Below, one piece after another: positions 17,089 to 25,283 of a DNA stretch of 64,000 bases. The position numbers and the translations under genes are program-made. The stretch is taken from NCBI RefSeq assembly GCF_014196805.1, contig NZ_JACIEI010000005.1, positions 1 through 64,000 of the forward strand, read 5' to 3'. The first letter of the stretch is position 1. Every line of letters starts with the position of its first letter. The stretch is from Sulfitobacter undariae. GTDB lineage: Bacteria > Pseudomonadota > Alphaproteobacteria > Rhodobacterales > Rhodobacteraceae. The notes under the pieces are model-generated. The model worked only from the letters and a program-made list of their open reading frames with translations, was not told the origin of the DNA and ran no database searches.

Positions 17089-17999
17089 CCACCACCCATG
17101 AGGCCGATGAAGACGCCCGCAATCAGGACATTCTCATTTATGTGAATGGAGAGCTAAAGCCGCGCGCCGAGGCGACTGTGTCCGTCTATGACAGCGGCTT
17201 TTTGCTGGGCGATGGCATGTGGGAGGGAATGCGGCTCTATAACGGCGTTTGGGCGTTTTTTGACGAACACATGGACAGGTTTTTCAACTCCTGCAATGCT
17301 GTGTCACTTGATGTCGGGATGGACAAAGCAGGTATTGCCGAGGCGCTGCGCATCACTGCCGAGGCCAACGGTATGACAGATGATGTGCATTGTCGGCTGA
17401 TGCTGACACGGGGCGTTAAAGTGAAACCGTTCCAACACCCGTCTCTATCCCGCTCTGGTCCCACGCTGGTGATTATTATGGAACATTCCAAGCCGGTGGA
17501 AACCTTGCACTCCAGCGGTATCCGTTTGGCCACAGTGCCTCAGGTGCGCGGCCTGCCCATGTCGCAAGATGCGAAATACAATAGCCATTCAAAGCTGAAT
17601 TGTGTGATCGCCTGCCTTCAGGCAGAACAGGCGGGCGCAGAAGAAGCCCTGATGTTGGACCCGCATGGTTTTGTGAACACCACAAACGCCTGTAACTTTT
17701 TCATCGTAAGGCGCGGCGAGGTTTGGACCTCGACGGGCGATTACTGCATGAACGGCGTCACGCGGCAGAAAGTGATTGATCTGTGTCGCGCAGATGGCAT
17801 CCCTGTCTTTGAGAAGAACTTCTCTCTGTACGAAGCATATGGCGCTGACGAAGCGTTTTTGACGGGCACTTTTGGGGCGCAAACACTTGTCTCACAGATT
17901 GATGGCAAGCCTATTGGTAACGGCTCGCATGATGTGACCGAACGGATCAGGCGGCTTTATAAACAAGCGATTGCAGAAGATATCAGCGCGCACCTCTAG
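17085..17999 (+). CDS. PLP-dependent class IV aminotransferase (D-amino-acid or branched-chain type)
   Basis: The 304-residue protein has the fold-type IV N-terminal motif SVYDSGFLLGDGMWEGMRLYNG, a probable PLP-binding Lys in SQDAKYNSHSKLN (about residue 165), and the phosphate-binding end MNGVTRQKVIDLC with EAFLTGTFG. Class IV enzymes include D-alanine transaminase, branched-chain transaminase and ADC lyase. The sequence alone does not settle which this is. Its ATG overlaps the pncB stop (ATGA), so it is translated with NAD-salvage genes, an association I cannot explain. Its stop shares four bases with the sitD stop on the other strand. Confidence 0.85.
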   Translation: MTTTHEADEDARNQDILIYVNGELKPRAEATVSVYDSGFLLGDGMWEGMRLYNGVWAFFDEHMDRFFNSCNAVSLDVGMDKAGIAEALRITAEANGMTDDVHCRLMLTRGVKVKPFQHPSLSRSGPTLVIIMEHSKPVETLHSSGIRLATVPQVRGLPMSQDAKYNSHSKLNCVIACLQAEQAGAEEALMLDPHGFVNTTNACNFFIVRRGEVWTSTGDYCMNGVTRQKVIDLCRADGIPVFEKNFSLYEAYGADEAFLTGTFGAQTLVSQIDGKPIGNGSHDVTERIRRLYKQAIAEDISAHL

Positions 18000-18832
18000 G
18001 TATTGCGCGCTGATCTGCGGCGGTTCAGTCTATTTGATCGGATAAGGGCAGCGATGAAGATGGCCGTCAGGATCAAGATGATCGTTGGTGCAGGTGCGCT
18101 GTCCAGATAGAAGCTGCCATAGATGCCAAGAACGCTGGACAAAATGGTGACCGTCACTGCAATCGGTAACATGCGGGCGAACTCTCGGGTGAGCAGAAAT
18201 GCGATTGCACCGGGTGCGATCAGCAGGCCGATGGATAGAATAATCCCCACAGCTGAAAGCGTCGCCACAATGGTGAGCGAGATCAGCGCAAGTAAACCGT
18301 AGTGCAGCCAACCCAAGTGCAGCCCCACGGCCTGTGCCTGAATAGGGTCAAATGCATGCAGCAAGAAATCCCGCTGCTTGGCGATGATAATGACCGAGAC
18401 AAACAAAGCGATCAAACCCGCTGTCCATAAATCGGTGCTGCCCACGCCCAGCATGTTGCCGAACAGGATGTGATCCAGATGAACGTTTGTTGAGATTTTA
18501 GTGTACATCACGATACCCAGACCAAACATACCAGAGAAAACGATCCCCATGACGGTGTCCTGTTTGACGCGGCTGTTGTCAGATAAAAATCCGGTGGCAA
18601 GTGCACAGAACATGCCTGCGATGAAGGCGCCGATGATCAGGGGAATGCCCAGTATATACGCCGCAACCACCCCCGGTAGAACGGCATGGCTGATCGCATC
18701 GCCCATTAAGGACCACCCCTTGAGGACAAGATAGCAAGACAGCAGGCTGGTCGGAACCGCAATCATGATCATGATGATAAAGGCGTTCTGCATAAACCCG
18801 AATTGGAAAGGCTGGAGCAATGTCTCGATCAT
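17996..18832 (-). CDS. sitD: SitD, Mn2+/Fe2+ ABC transporter permease
   Basis: From the ATG at 18832 this gives 278 residues beginning [20 protein letters not shown]. That ATG overlaps the sitC stop by 4 bases, which decides the start over the long upstream open frame. Eight or nine hydrophobic helices and the conserved LKGWSLMGDAISHAVLPGVVAAY, which couples to the ATPase, identify an ABC-3 family permease. In related bacteria SitC and SitD form the membrane channel for manganese and iron uptake. It is the last gene of sitABCD. Confidence 0.93.
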   Translation of the reverse strand: MIETLLQPFQFGFMQNAFIIMIMIAVPTSLLSCYLVLKGWSLMGDAISHAVLPGVVAAYILGIPLIIGAFIAGMFCALATGFLSDNSRVKQDTVMGIVFSGMFGLGIVMYTKISTNVHLDHILFGNMLGVGSTDLWTAGLIALFVSVIIIAKQRDFLLHAFDPIQAQAVGLHLGWLHYGLLALISLTIVATLSAVGIILSIGLLIAPGAIAFLLTREFARMLPIAVTVTILSSVLGIYGSFYLDSAPAPTIILILTAIFIAALIRSNRLNRRRSARNT

Positions 18833-19683
18833 GTGCGAAGCGCCTCCCGCGCTTTGCGCCGTGCGGCCAGATAGCCGTGTTTGGGCGCAAGGAAAAAAGC
18901 CACAAGGAAGATCAGTGTTTGCAAGACAACAATGATACCACCCGTTGCACCATCCAGAAAAAAGCTGAGATATGCGCCAAAAAACGATGTACCCGCCCCG
19001 ATGGTAACGCTGACGATCAACAGGCGGGGGAAACGATCGGTGAGCAAATAGGCCGTGGCACCGGGCGTCACAACCATGGCGATCACCAAAAACGCACCCA
19101 CGGTCTGCAACGCGGCAACGCATGATGCAGACAGCAGCATAAAGAAGATTGCTTTGAGTAGATCAGGCTTTAGCCCAATGGAACGTGCATGATTTTCATC
19201 AAAAAACGTCACCATCAAATCTTTCCATTTCGCCAGCAATATTGCCAATGTCACAAACCCGATGATCGCCAGTTGAAGTGTGTCGGAGGGCGTAATGGCA
19301 AGGATATTGCCCATGGTAATCGTTTGTACGCTGACCGAAGTGGGAGAGAGCGAGACCATGAACAGCCCAAGCCCGAAGAACGAAGTGAAGATCAGCCCGA
19401 TGATTGTATCTTCCTTCAATCCCGAACGCTGGTTGAGAAACAACATCGCACCCGCCGCCAAACCCCCAGCAGCAAAAGCGCCCAAAGCAAAGGGCAAGCC
19501 CACCATATATGCCCCCGCCACACCCGGCACGATAGAGTGGCTTAATGCGTCGCCAATTAAGGACCACCCTTTGAGCATTAGATAGGCAGACAGGAAGGCG
19601 CAAACGCCACCTACCAGCGCACTCACCCACATGGCGTTAAACATATAGCCATAGGAAAACGGGAGCAGGAGCGTTTCCATCAC
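18829..19683 (-). CDS. sitC: SitC, Mn2+/Fe2+ ABC transporter permease
   Basis: This 284-residue ABC-3 family permease has about nine membrane helices and the coupling segment [23 protein letters not shown] (residues about 37-59), nearly identical to that in SitD. The pair looks like an ancient duplication. The C-terminus ends in a basic tail ([18 protein letters not shown]). It overlaps sitB and sitD by 4 bases each, indicating strict co-translation. It forms the inner-membrane heterodimer with SitD. Confidence 0.93.
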   Translation of the reverse strand: MMETLLLPFSYGYMFNAMWVSALVGGVCAFLSAYLMLKGWSLIGDALSHSIVPGVAGAYMVGLPFALGAFAAGGLAAGAMLFLNQRSGLKEDTIIGLIFTSFFGLGLFMVSLSPTSVSVQTITMGNILAITPSDTLQLAIIGFVTLAILLAKWKDLMVTFFDENHARSIGLKPDLLKAIFFMLLSASCVAALQTVGAFLVIAMVVTPGATAYLLTDRFPRLLIVSVTIGAGTSFFGAYLSFFLDGATGGIIVVLQTLIFLVAFFLAPKHGYLAARRKAREALRT

Positions 19684-20528
19684 TGCCCTGCCTTTTTGGC
19701 GGGCTCTTTGCCGTAAACGACAAATGGTTTTTCATCATCCGTTATAACGCGGACAGAACGCGCATCGTCATCATCGTGCAAATCCGTGCCGCCTAATACA
19801 AAGTGCCGCAGCACGCCGCCAAAAGCCAACTCAAGGTTGTCATGGGTAAAGGTTTTATCGGTCGTTCCATACGCGATTACCGTCTCTTTAACCAAAACAG
19901 TCCTGTCGCAGAACTCGGGTACAGAGCCAAGGTTGTGGGTCGAGACCAGCATCACGCGCCCCTCGTCGCGCATTTCGCGCAGCAGATCGATGATTTGATC
20001 TTCGGTTTGAACGTCCACGCCGGTGAACGGCTCATCCAGCAAGATCACTTTGCCATCCTGCGCCAGCGCGCGGGCTAGAAAAACGCGTTTGCGCTGACCG
20101 CCTGACAATTCGCCAATCTGGCGGTGGCGGAAATCGGTCATATTTACCCGCTCTAATGCCTCGGTGACAGCAGCATGATCCGAGCTTTTGGGGCGGCGAA
20201 GAAACCCCATATGTCCGTAACGGCCCATCATCACCACGTCTTCCACCAACACAGGAAAGGACCAATCGACCTCTTCGGATTGCGGGACATAGGCAACGAT
20301 GTTGCGTTTTAGGGCCTCCTTTACTGGCATTCCCAGAACGGTGATGGTGCCTTTGGCCGCAGGTATAAACCCCATAATTGCTTTGAATAGGGTCGATTTA
20401 CCTGCGCCGTTAACGCCAACCAAGGCTGTGATCGTGCCAGTTGGGATTTCGAATGTGGCATCACGCAAGGCGGTATGACCATTGCGGTAAGTGACCGTTA
20501 CGTCATGTGCGGCTATACCTGTGGTCAC
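19680..20528 (-). CDS. sitB: SitB, Mn2+/Fe2+ ABC transporter ATPase
   Basis: The 282-residue protein contains Walker [15 protein letters not shown] (about residues 38-51), the Q-loop in [11 protein letters not shown], the signature [15 protein letters not shown], Walker [13 protein letters not shown] and the switch His in VSTHNLG. It matches the metal ABC ATPases of the ZnuC/SitB group. A C-terminal extension of about 35 residues rich in Asp ([18 protein letters not shown]) goes beyond the nucleotide-binding domain. It energises SitC/SitD. It overlaps sitA and sitC by 4 bases. Confidence 0.95.
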   Translation of the reverse strand: MTTGIAAHDVTVTYRNGHTALRDATFEIPTGTITALVGVNGAGKSTLFKAIMGFIPAAKGTITVLGMPVKEALKRNIVAYVPQSEEVDWSFPVLVEDVVMMGRYGHMGFLRRPKSSDHAAVTEALERVNMTDFRHRQIGELSGGQRKRVFLARALAQDGKVILLDEPFTGVDVQTEDQIIDLLREMRDEGRVMLVSTHNLGSVPEFCDRTVLVKETVIAYGTTDKTFTHDNLELAFGGVLRHFVLGGTDLHDDDDARSVRVITDDEKPFVVYGKEPAKKAGQ

Positions 20529-21424
20529 TCTGTCAGACCCTTCACAATGGTTTCGGAAGTGACACGCAATAGATCCAGATAAGTAGGCACGACGCCATCC
20601 GCCTCTGTCAAACTATCGACATACAATGTGCCGCCATAGCTTGCACCAGTCTCACGCGCGACCTGTTGAGCAGGCGCCTGACTCACGGTGGATTCGCAAA
20701 ACACAGCGGGAATGTCCTGTTGTCGGACCGTATCAATCACCTTGCGCACCTGTTGTGGTGTGCCCTGCTGGTCCGCATTCATGGGCCACAAATACAGCTC
20801 CTTCATCCCGAAATCACGGATCAGATAGCTGAACGCCCCTTCGCATGTCGCCAGCCATCGCTTTTGCTCGGGGACCGCACGGATGGCATTGCGCAAAGGC
20901 GCAATTGTCGCGGTGATCTCGGCCTTGTAGCTGGCTGCGTTATCACGGTAAATTTCCGCGTTGTCAGGATCATGTGTGACAAACGCATCTCGGATATTGT
21001 CCACGTAAATCAGGGCGTTGTCCAACCCCATCCAAGCGTGTGGGTTAGGCTTCCCGTCATAGGAACCTTCTGTAATGCTCATCGTTTCAATGCCTTCCGT
21101 GAGGGTGGCAGAGGGTACATCGTTGAGGTTTGACAGGAATTGTTCGAACCATAGTTCAAGGTTTAACCCGTTCCATAGAACCAGATCCGCATCCTGTGCG
21201 CGGATGATGTCGCGGGGCGTGGGCGAATACCCGTGTATTTCTGCGCCGGGTTTTGTGATGCTTTCGACGATCGCTGCATCTCCGGCCACATTTCGTGCCA
21301 TATCAGCAAGCACTGTAAAAGTAGTGACCGCTTTAAATTTCTCTTGTGCAAAGGCTGACACGGGGGCGACAGAGAGGACGCCTATGGCCGCAAGTGTTTT
21401 AAAAGAATTGGCAAGTGTTGGCAT
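20525..21424 (-). CDS. sitA: SitA, periplasmic Mn2+/Fe2+-binding protein
   Basis: The 299-residue protein begins with a signal peptide (about 26 residues, ending VAPVSAFAQ) and belongs to cluster A-I metal-binding proteins. Candidate metal ligands are His in [12 protein letters not shown], His in [13 protein letters not shown], Glu in AVFCESTVS and Asp in [11 protein letters not shown]. This His-His-Glu-Asp set is typical of manganese/iron binders, whereas zinc binders have a third His and a His-rich loop. It is the first gene of sitABCD, with Mur-box-like palindromes immediately upstream. Confidence 0.93.
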   Translation of the reverse strand: MPTLANSFKTLAAIGVLSVAPVSAFAQEKFKAVTTFTVLADMARNVAGDAAIVESITKPGAEIHGYSPTPRDIIRAQDADLVLWNGLNLELWFEQFLSNLNDVPSATLTEGIETMSITEGSYDGKPNPHAWMGLDNALIYVDNIRDAFVTHDPDNAEIYRDNAASYKAEITATIAPLRNAIRAVPEQKRWLATCEGAFSYLIRDFGMKELYLWPMNADQQGTPQQVRKVIDTVRQQDIPAVFCESTVSQAPAQQVARETGASYGGTLYVDSLTEADGVVPTYLDLLRVTSETIVKGLTE

Positions 21425-21452
21425 GATGTGATCCTAATCTTGGCATTTCACA

Positions 21453-21471
21453 AATGGTTATGAGAACCATT
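21453..21471. promoter_or_regulatory. Mur/Fur operator-like palindrome upstream of sitA
   Basis: AATGGTTATGAGAACCATT is a perfect 7-base inverted repeat around ATGAG, centred 38 bases before the sitA start and in the shared promoter region with mur. Fur-family operators in alphaproteobacteria have this size and A/T-rich symmetric form. The assignment to Mur is inferred from the adjacent regulator gene and transporter. Confidence 0.65.
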
Positions 21472-21486
21472 CACATCTGTAAACAA

Positions 21487-21503
21487 GAATGATAATGATT
21501 CTC
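21487..21503. promoter_or_regulatory. second Fur/Mur-box-like site in the sitA-mur intergenic region
   Basis: GAATGATAATGATTCTC resembles the classical Fur box (GATAATGATAATCATTATC) and contains an imperfect dyad. It lies 37 bases upstream of the mur start and 16 bases from the first palindrome. The two sites may serve the two divergent promoters separately. Confidence 0.55.
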
Positions 21504-21539
21504 AAAGATAGTAAGTATATGAGAACGAAGGCGTAAATA

Positions 21540-21974
21540 ATGGGCGAAGATATCGAGAAGACAGAAAAGATGACTGCTGCCCTGAAAAAGGCAGGCATAC
21601 GCGTCACGCGCCAACGGATCGCATTACTGGCGGTTTTGGCTGACGCGGATGATCATCCCGATGCGGAAGAGCTTCACCAGCGGGCCAAGGTGCTAGAACC
21701 GTCCGTGTCTTTGGCCACTGTCTATCGAACGCTTTCGGTGCTGGAACATGAAGGTGTGGTGCACCGCCACGCATTTGAGGGCGGGGGCGCACGTTTTGAA
21801 ACCACGCATGAAGCGCATCATGATCACATTCTTGATGTAGACACAGGCGAGGTGGTCGAGTTTCAATCCGATAAAATCGAGCAGCTACAAGAAGAGATTG
21901 CGCGCGAGTTGGGGTATGAGGTGGTCCATCATCGGTTGGAACTTTATTGCCGCAAGAAAACCAAAAAACTATGA
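21540..21974 (+). CDS. mur: Mur, manganese-responsive Fur-family regulator
   Basis: The 144-residue protein has a Fur winged helix ([28 protein letters not shown], and [21 protein letters not shown]) and the metal motif [18 protein letters not shown]. In Fur the segment after HHDH carries a CxxC; here it is VDTG, as in rhizobial and roseobacter Mur, which lacks those cysteines. That, together with the divergent sitABCD, makes manganese the likely co-repressor. It probably represses sit through the two palindromes between the genes and may control itself. Confidence 0.88.
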   Translation: MGEDIEKTEKMTAALKKAGIRVTRQRIALLAVLADADDHPDAEELHQRAKVLEPSVSLATVYRTLSVLEHEGVVHRHAFEGGGARFETTHEAHHDHILDVDTGEVVEFQSDKIEQLQEEIARELGYEVVHHRLELYCRKKTKKL

Positions 21975-22023
21975 GTCAGATGGTGACCGCAAAAGTGTCT
22001 CATCCCAACCGGCAAATTCAATG

Positions 22024-22443
22024 TTAATCTGGGTCAACCTTGCCACGCATGGCTTTAACTTCCCCACGCACTTTCTTGGCTTTCAAACGGCGCTTTTTCG
22101 ACCCTAATGTGGGCCTTGTCGCAATCCGCCGCTTGGGGGGAGTGATCGCTTTTTCAATCAATTCCTTCAGCCGCTCTCGTATGATATCACGGTTCCGGGC
22201 CTGGCTGCGGGTCTCGTCGCACTGCAATACCAACGCACCCTCACTGGTCCAGCGCCGTCCTGCCAGCCGCCGCAAGCGGTTTTTGACCGGCAGCGGCAAG
22301 GACGGCGAACTGGCTGCCTCAAACCGCAACTCGACGGCGGATGAAACTTTGTTCACATTTTGCCCGCCCGGACCAGAGGCACGCATGAAGCTTTCGGTCA
22401 GCTCCCAATCTTGAAGGGTTATGGTATCGGTGATGTATAACAT
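22024..22443 (-). CDS. arfB: ArfB, alternative ribosome-rescue peptidyl-tRNA hydrolase
   Basis: At 139 residues with the catalytic GGQ in RASGPGGQNVNKVSSAVELRF (near residue 28) and a basic tail (RPTLGSKKRRLKAKKVRGEVKAMRGK) that enters the empty mRNA channel, this is ArfB (YaeJ). It hydrolyses peptidyl-tRNA on ribosomes stalled without a stop codon. The gene is monocistronic on the minus strand. A small-transcript terminator lies just upstream at 22498-22527. Confidence 0.93.
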   Translation of the reverse strand: MLYITDTITLQDWELTESFMRASGPGGQNVNKVSSAVELRFEAASSPSLPLPVKNRLRRLAGRRWTSEGALVLQCDETRSQARNRDIIRERLKELIEKAITPPKRRIATRPTLGSKKRRLKAKKVRGEVKAMRGKVDPD

Positions 22444-22497
22444 GGGTCATATCATAGCGCGCATCGCCGCAAGGTGAAGGGCAGAACCGCTAGACAC

Positions 22498-22527
22498 AAA
22501 AAAGGGCCACCCTGAAAAGAGCGGCCC
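22498..22527 (-). terminator. intrinsic terminator on the minus strand after the 18-codon ORF
   Basis: On the minus strand GGGCCGC (22527-22521) pairs with GTGGCCC (22510-22504), a 7-base stem with one G-T pair and a loop of about 10 bases. Six T follow (22503-22498). This is a complete rho-independent terminator. It would end transcripts coming from the small ORF or from yhhQ, and keep them out of arfB. Confidence 0.8.
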
Positions 22528-22599
22528 AATCGAAGTGTATAGGAAGTGGGGTCGGTTAGAGCATTGTCCACTTTAGAGTTCAGGTTGTCAGGGGCTGCC

Positions 22600-22656
22600 C
22601 TAACAAATGCCCTCCAAAGCTGTTCCGACACGCCGTTCCAGTACCGCTCTTGACAC
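22600..22656 (-). CDS. predicted 18-residue small protein or leader peptide with a perfect Shine-Dalgarno
   Basis: A GTG at 22656 opens the frame MSRAVLERRVGTALEGIC followed by TAG. Seven bases upstream is AAGGAGG, inside AAGGAGGTGATC (22659-22670), a full 12-base complement of the 16S rRNA 3' end. That is far stronger than any other ribosome site noticed in this window. About 70 bases after its stop comes an intrinsic terminator, so this looks like a complete small transcription unit or an attenuated tail of yhhQ. The peptide is basic in its first half, has no membrane segment and ends in Cys. I do not recognise it. The alternative is an RNA that captures ribosomes rather than encoding a useful peptide. 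Confidence 0.55.
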   Translation of the reverse strand: MSRAVLERRVGTALEGIC

Positions 22657-22658
22657 TA

Positions 22659-22670
22659 GATCACCTCCTT
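22659..22670 (-). promoter_or_regulatory. exceptionally strong Shine-Dalgarno sequence
   Basis: The minus strand reads AAGGAGGTGATC, complementary to the last bases of 16S rRNA through the whole anti-Shine-Dalgarno and beyond. It decides the GTG start of the 18-codon ORF. Confidence 0.75.
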
Positions 22671-22765
22671 CACATTTGTTGAACCTAAAGACAGCGTCCC
22701 ATAGGTTTGCCAAATCACAAAGCGTTTTTTGCAGAGATTTTGATCAATGCCTAAAAACTACGTTA

Positions 22766-23383
22766 TTAAGAGGTCCGAAGACGTGCTGTGATGATGCGAA
22801 AAGGCACCAGCGCCAGCAGTGCTAGCGTTAGCTTCACAGTCCAATCGGCCACTGCCAAAGATACCCAAAGCGGCGCTTCGGGGCCCACGCCCAACAGCGG
22901 CAAGACCTCAGCCGCCCAAGACACATCCGTTGGGGGGTGGATGAAAGACAGGCTGCTGGAGAAGGCGATAGAGAAGAAAATCGCTGTGTCGATGCTACCG
23001 CCGATCAAGGTAGAGACAAGAGGCGCTGTCCACCATTTACCATTTCGTAAGACCGTAAAGATGCCAATGTCGAGCATCTGGGCAATCAGGAAAGCAAGAC
23101 CTGAGCCGATCGCGATGCGAAGGGTCACCAGCGGGCCGAATTCACCCATGATCTGTGTGCCAATCAGCGAGCAGAAGATGCCTACAACAAAGCCCACCAA
23201 CACAACGCGTCGCGCAGCGGCGGTGCCATAGACGCGGTTCATCACGTCAGTCACAAGGAAGGCCAATGGATAAGTGAAGGCCCCCCAAGTCAGCCAGTTT
23301 CCATAGAGGAATTGAACAAGGATATTTGAGGCCACGACGATGGCGGCCATGGCAATAATGCCAGGAAGATAAGTGCGTTTCAT
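22766..23383 (-). CDS. yhhQ: YhhQ-type queuosine precursor transporter (VUT family)
   Basis: The ATG at 23383 gives 205 residues starting MKRTYLPGIIAMAAIVVASNILVQF. There are about six membrane helices with the family landmarks LTWGAFTYPLAFLVTDVMNRVYG and GSGLAFLIAQMLDIGIFTVLR, and the segment with STLIGGSIDTAIFFSIAF. Family members import preQ0/preQ1 for tRNA queuosine. A start 7 codons earlier is possible; neither has a strong ribosome site. The 92-base leader contains a GC-rich hairpin and an A-run but no recognisable preQ1 riboswitch. Confidence 0.9.
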   Translation of the reverse strand: MKRTYLPGIIAMAAIVVASNILVQFLYGNWLTWGAFTYPLAFLVTDVMNRVYGTAAARRVVLVGFVVGIFCSLIGTQIMGEFGPLVTLRIAIGSGLAFLIAQMLDIGIFTVLRNGKWWTAPLVSTLIGGSIDTAIFFSIAFSSSLSFIHPPTDVSWAAEVLPLLGVGPEAPLWVSLAVADWTVKLTLALLALVPFRIITARLRTS

Positions 23384-23475
23384 AATAATAACCGTTTTTT
23401 GCAAGGGTGCGGCGACTTGGCCTGCGGGTATCGCAGACAGGGGCCATCTAGGTGGTTTTACCTATTTGTACAAGC

Positions 23476-24339
23476 TTATTCCCTAACGCTGAATTCTACA
23501 ATCTGTGTGCGCAGGATCTGTAAAAAGTTGTCATCCGAGATAAGCGTCACACGAAGTTGCCCTTGGGGGTTTTGCCAAACGCTAAGGCCTTCAAGGTTAT
23601 CGTATTGCAAAGGTAAAGTGGTCAACAATGTATATTCGCGCGGCGCACGGGGATCGATGACAAACATCCGAATGCGACTGCGAAAGCCCACGGCGGTCAC
23701 CGCACGCTCCAAAAGCCACAGACGGCCTTTGTGATCGAAATCAGCACCGACTGGCAAAAAAGGACCGCGTTGCGGAATACGTGCTGCAAGACGCCATTGC
23801 CCGTCTGAATAGGCCATAAGTGGAAAGGGCGCACCATTCGGCTGCGCTTGCTCAGGTACAGCGTAAAGTGTGCCATCTGGAGAAACGGCTAAGGCTTCGA
23901 TGCCTGAGTTGCTGCCCAAAATGTTTTGAAAGGATATGCCAATGCGGTTTGTCAGGCGCCCGTTGGCCAGATCGACTTGCATAATCCGGTGGCGATGTTC
24001 GAACGAGATAAAGGCTCTGCCATCATCTGCTATAGCTAACCCTTCGGAATCAGTATCTCTTTTTTGTAGCCGACTGCCGTTAGAGTTGCCTAGGGTTACC
24101 AACTTTTGGACAGCAATGCCCGTGATGTTCCCGTTAGCACGCTGTAGGGATGCGGTTACCAGTTGTCCGCGATCGCTGATCACGGTCATCTGGCTGCCCT
24201 GCGCGCCTATTTCAATCCCTGACCAGCCGCCAAACCACGGCGCGTCAAGCTGCCAGCGTGTTGATCCTTCGGGATGAAGCGTAGGTTGTGCCTGCACACT
24301 GCTGCACAGGCACAATAACGCCAGCGCAAAGCGGATCAC
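23476..24339 (-). CDS. secreted esterase-like/phytase-like beta-propeller protein
   Basis: I take the GTG at 24339, whose GTGA overlaps the mepA stop by 4 bases. It gives 287 residues with a compact signal peptide (MIRFALALLCLCSSVQAQ). An ATG 24 bases upstream is the alternative. The body has repeated propeller-like strands and family segments including DAPWFGGWSGIEIGAQGSQMTVISDRG, DTDSEGLAIADDGRAFISFEHRHRI, GIEALAVSPDGTLYAVPE and YDNLEGLSVWQN. These fit the esterase-like activity of phytase domain. Substrate is unknown. It is co-transcribed with mepA. Confidence 0.8.
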   Translation of the reverse strand: MIRFALALLCLCSSVQAQPTLHPEGSTRWQLDAPWFGGWSGIEIGAQGSQMTVISDRGQLVTASLQRANGNITGIAVQKLVTLGNSNGSRLQKRDTDSEGLAIADDGRAFISFEHRHRIMQVDLANGRLTNRIGISFQNILGSNSGIEALAVSPDGTLYAVPEQAQPNGAPFPLMAYSDGQWRLAARIPQRGPFLPVGADFDHKGRLWLLERAVTAVGFRSRIRMFVIDPRAPREYTLLTTLPLQYDNLEGLSVWQNPQGQLRVTLISDDNFLQILRTQIVEFSVRE

Positions 24340-25283
24340 TTTGCGTCCAGCACTGCTTTGCATTGTGCGGGCAAGTCAGCCAGCACCAATTCGCGGCGCG
24401 GTTTTGCGGGTGTCGTGGGCTTTGTGCTTGGCTTGGGTTTAGGTGGGTTGATGATGTTTGCCTGCCATTGACGGGCATCTGCACATCCATCACCAGCTGG
24501 CGGCGGGGTCTGGTTTACACAGCCTTGCGCGCCTTTTGGGCAAGCCAGACGCACGTGGAAATGATAGTGGTGGCCGTACCATGGGCGAATTTTACGCAAG
24601 TAGCTGCGGTCCCCTTTTTCATCGTCACACATCTGAACCTTGGCACCAGGGAAAACGAAAATACGTTCAACACGTGGGTCTTTGGCGGCTGCTTTAATGA
24701 TTTCGTGATGTGACCGCGTCCAAGAATCGTTCACATATGCACCTGCCGCACGGCGCATTGAGATGGACGAGATGTTTTCACGCTGTTTGGCTGAAAGGTT
24801 CAGTGACGTTGGCGGCAACATCCAGATATCAGCATCCAGCCCCATTTGGTGACTGCGGTGACCCGTCAACATGGGGCCGCCACGCGGCTGGCTCATGTCG
24901 CCTACATAAATGCCATTCCAACCGGGTTGCTGAGCTGCAAACCTGCTAAGATTCTGAAGCATATCGATCAGCTCTGGGTGACCCCAGTTGCGATTCCGAG
25001 ACAGGCGCATCGCCTGCCACGTTGGGCCTGTTTCAGCCAGTTGCTGACCGCCTGCCAAACACCCTTTGGCGTAGCTGCCATATGCGGCAGAACTTTGCGA
25101 TGTGCCCGAAGACTTGGTGCCAAACAGCTTTTTTGCCTGCACATTGGCCAGTGGTCCCGCTAATTCTCCGATTGTAGGGAGTTCCGCTTGTTTCTCTTTT
25201 GATCCGCTGATGTCACGGGCGCCGCCACAACTGGCAACTGTCGCCCCCAATATAGCGACTGTCAGAAGCTTTCTGAAATTCAT
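24336..25283 (-). CDS. mepA: MepA, penicillin-insensitive murein endopeptidase, probable lipoprotein
   Basis: The 315-residue protein has a lipoprotein-type signal with Cys at about residue 19 (MNFRKLLTVAILGATVASCGG) and the peptidase M74 core. The zinc-binding HQMGLDADIWM is in the segment GGPMLTGHRSHQMG, and a second zinc His is in WYGHHYHFHVRLACP. It cuts D-Ala-meso-DAP cross-links in peptidoglycan. E. coli MepA has a normal signal peptide, so lipidation would be a difference here. A Pro/Lys-rich stretch near the C-terminus (PPKPKPSTKPTTPAKPRR) is disordered. It overlaps its neighbours on both sides. Confidence 0.92.
   Translation of the reverse strand: MNFRKLLTVAILGATVASCGGARDISGSKEKQAELPTIGELAGPLANVQAKKLFGTKSSGTSQSSAAYGSYAKGCLAGGQQLAETGPTWQAMRLSRNRNWGHPELIDMLQNLSRFAAQQPGWNGIYVGDMSQPRGGPMLTGHRSHQMGLDADIWMLPPTSLNLSAKQRENISSISMRRAAGAYVNDSWTRSHHEIIKAAAKDPRVERIFVFPGAKVQMCDDEKGDRSYLRKIRPWYGHHYHFHVRLACPKGAQGCVNQTPPPAGDGCADARQWQANIINPPKPKPSTKPTTPAKPRRELVLADLPAQCKAVLDAK

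Noticed and set aside
22659..22670. Plus-strand GATCACCTCCTT as a 16S rRNA 3' end
   Set aside because: No rRNA sequence flanks it. On the minus strand it is a Shine-Dalgarno for a small frame, which explains the match.
23384..23475. preQ1 riboswitch in front of yhhQ
   Set aside because: The leader has a GC hairpin and an A-run with ACGG, but the required G-rich 5' strand pairing with the CCC stretch before the A-run is absent, so the known preQ1-I form does not fit.
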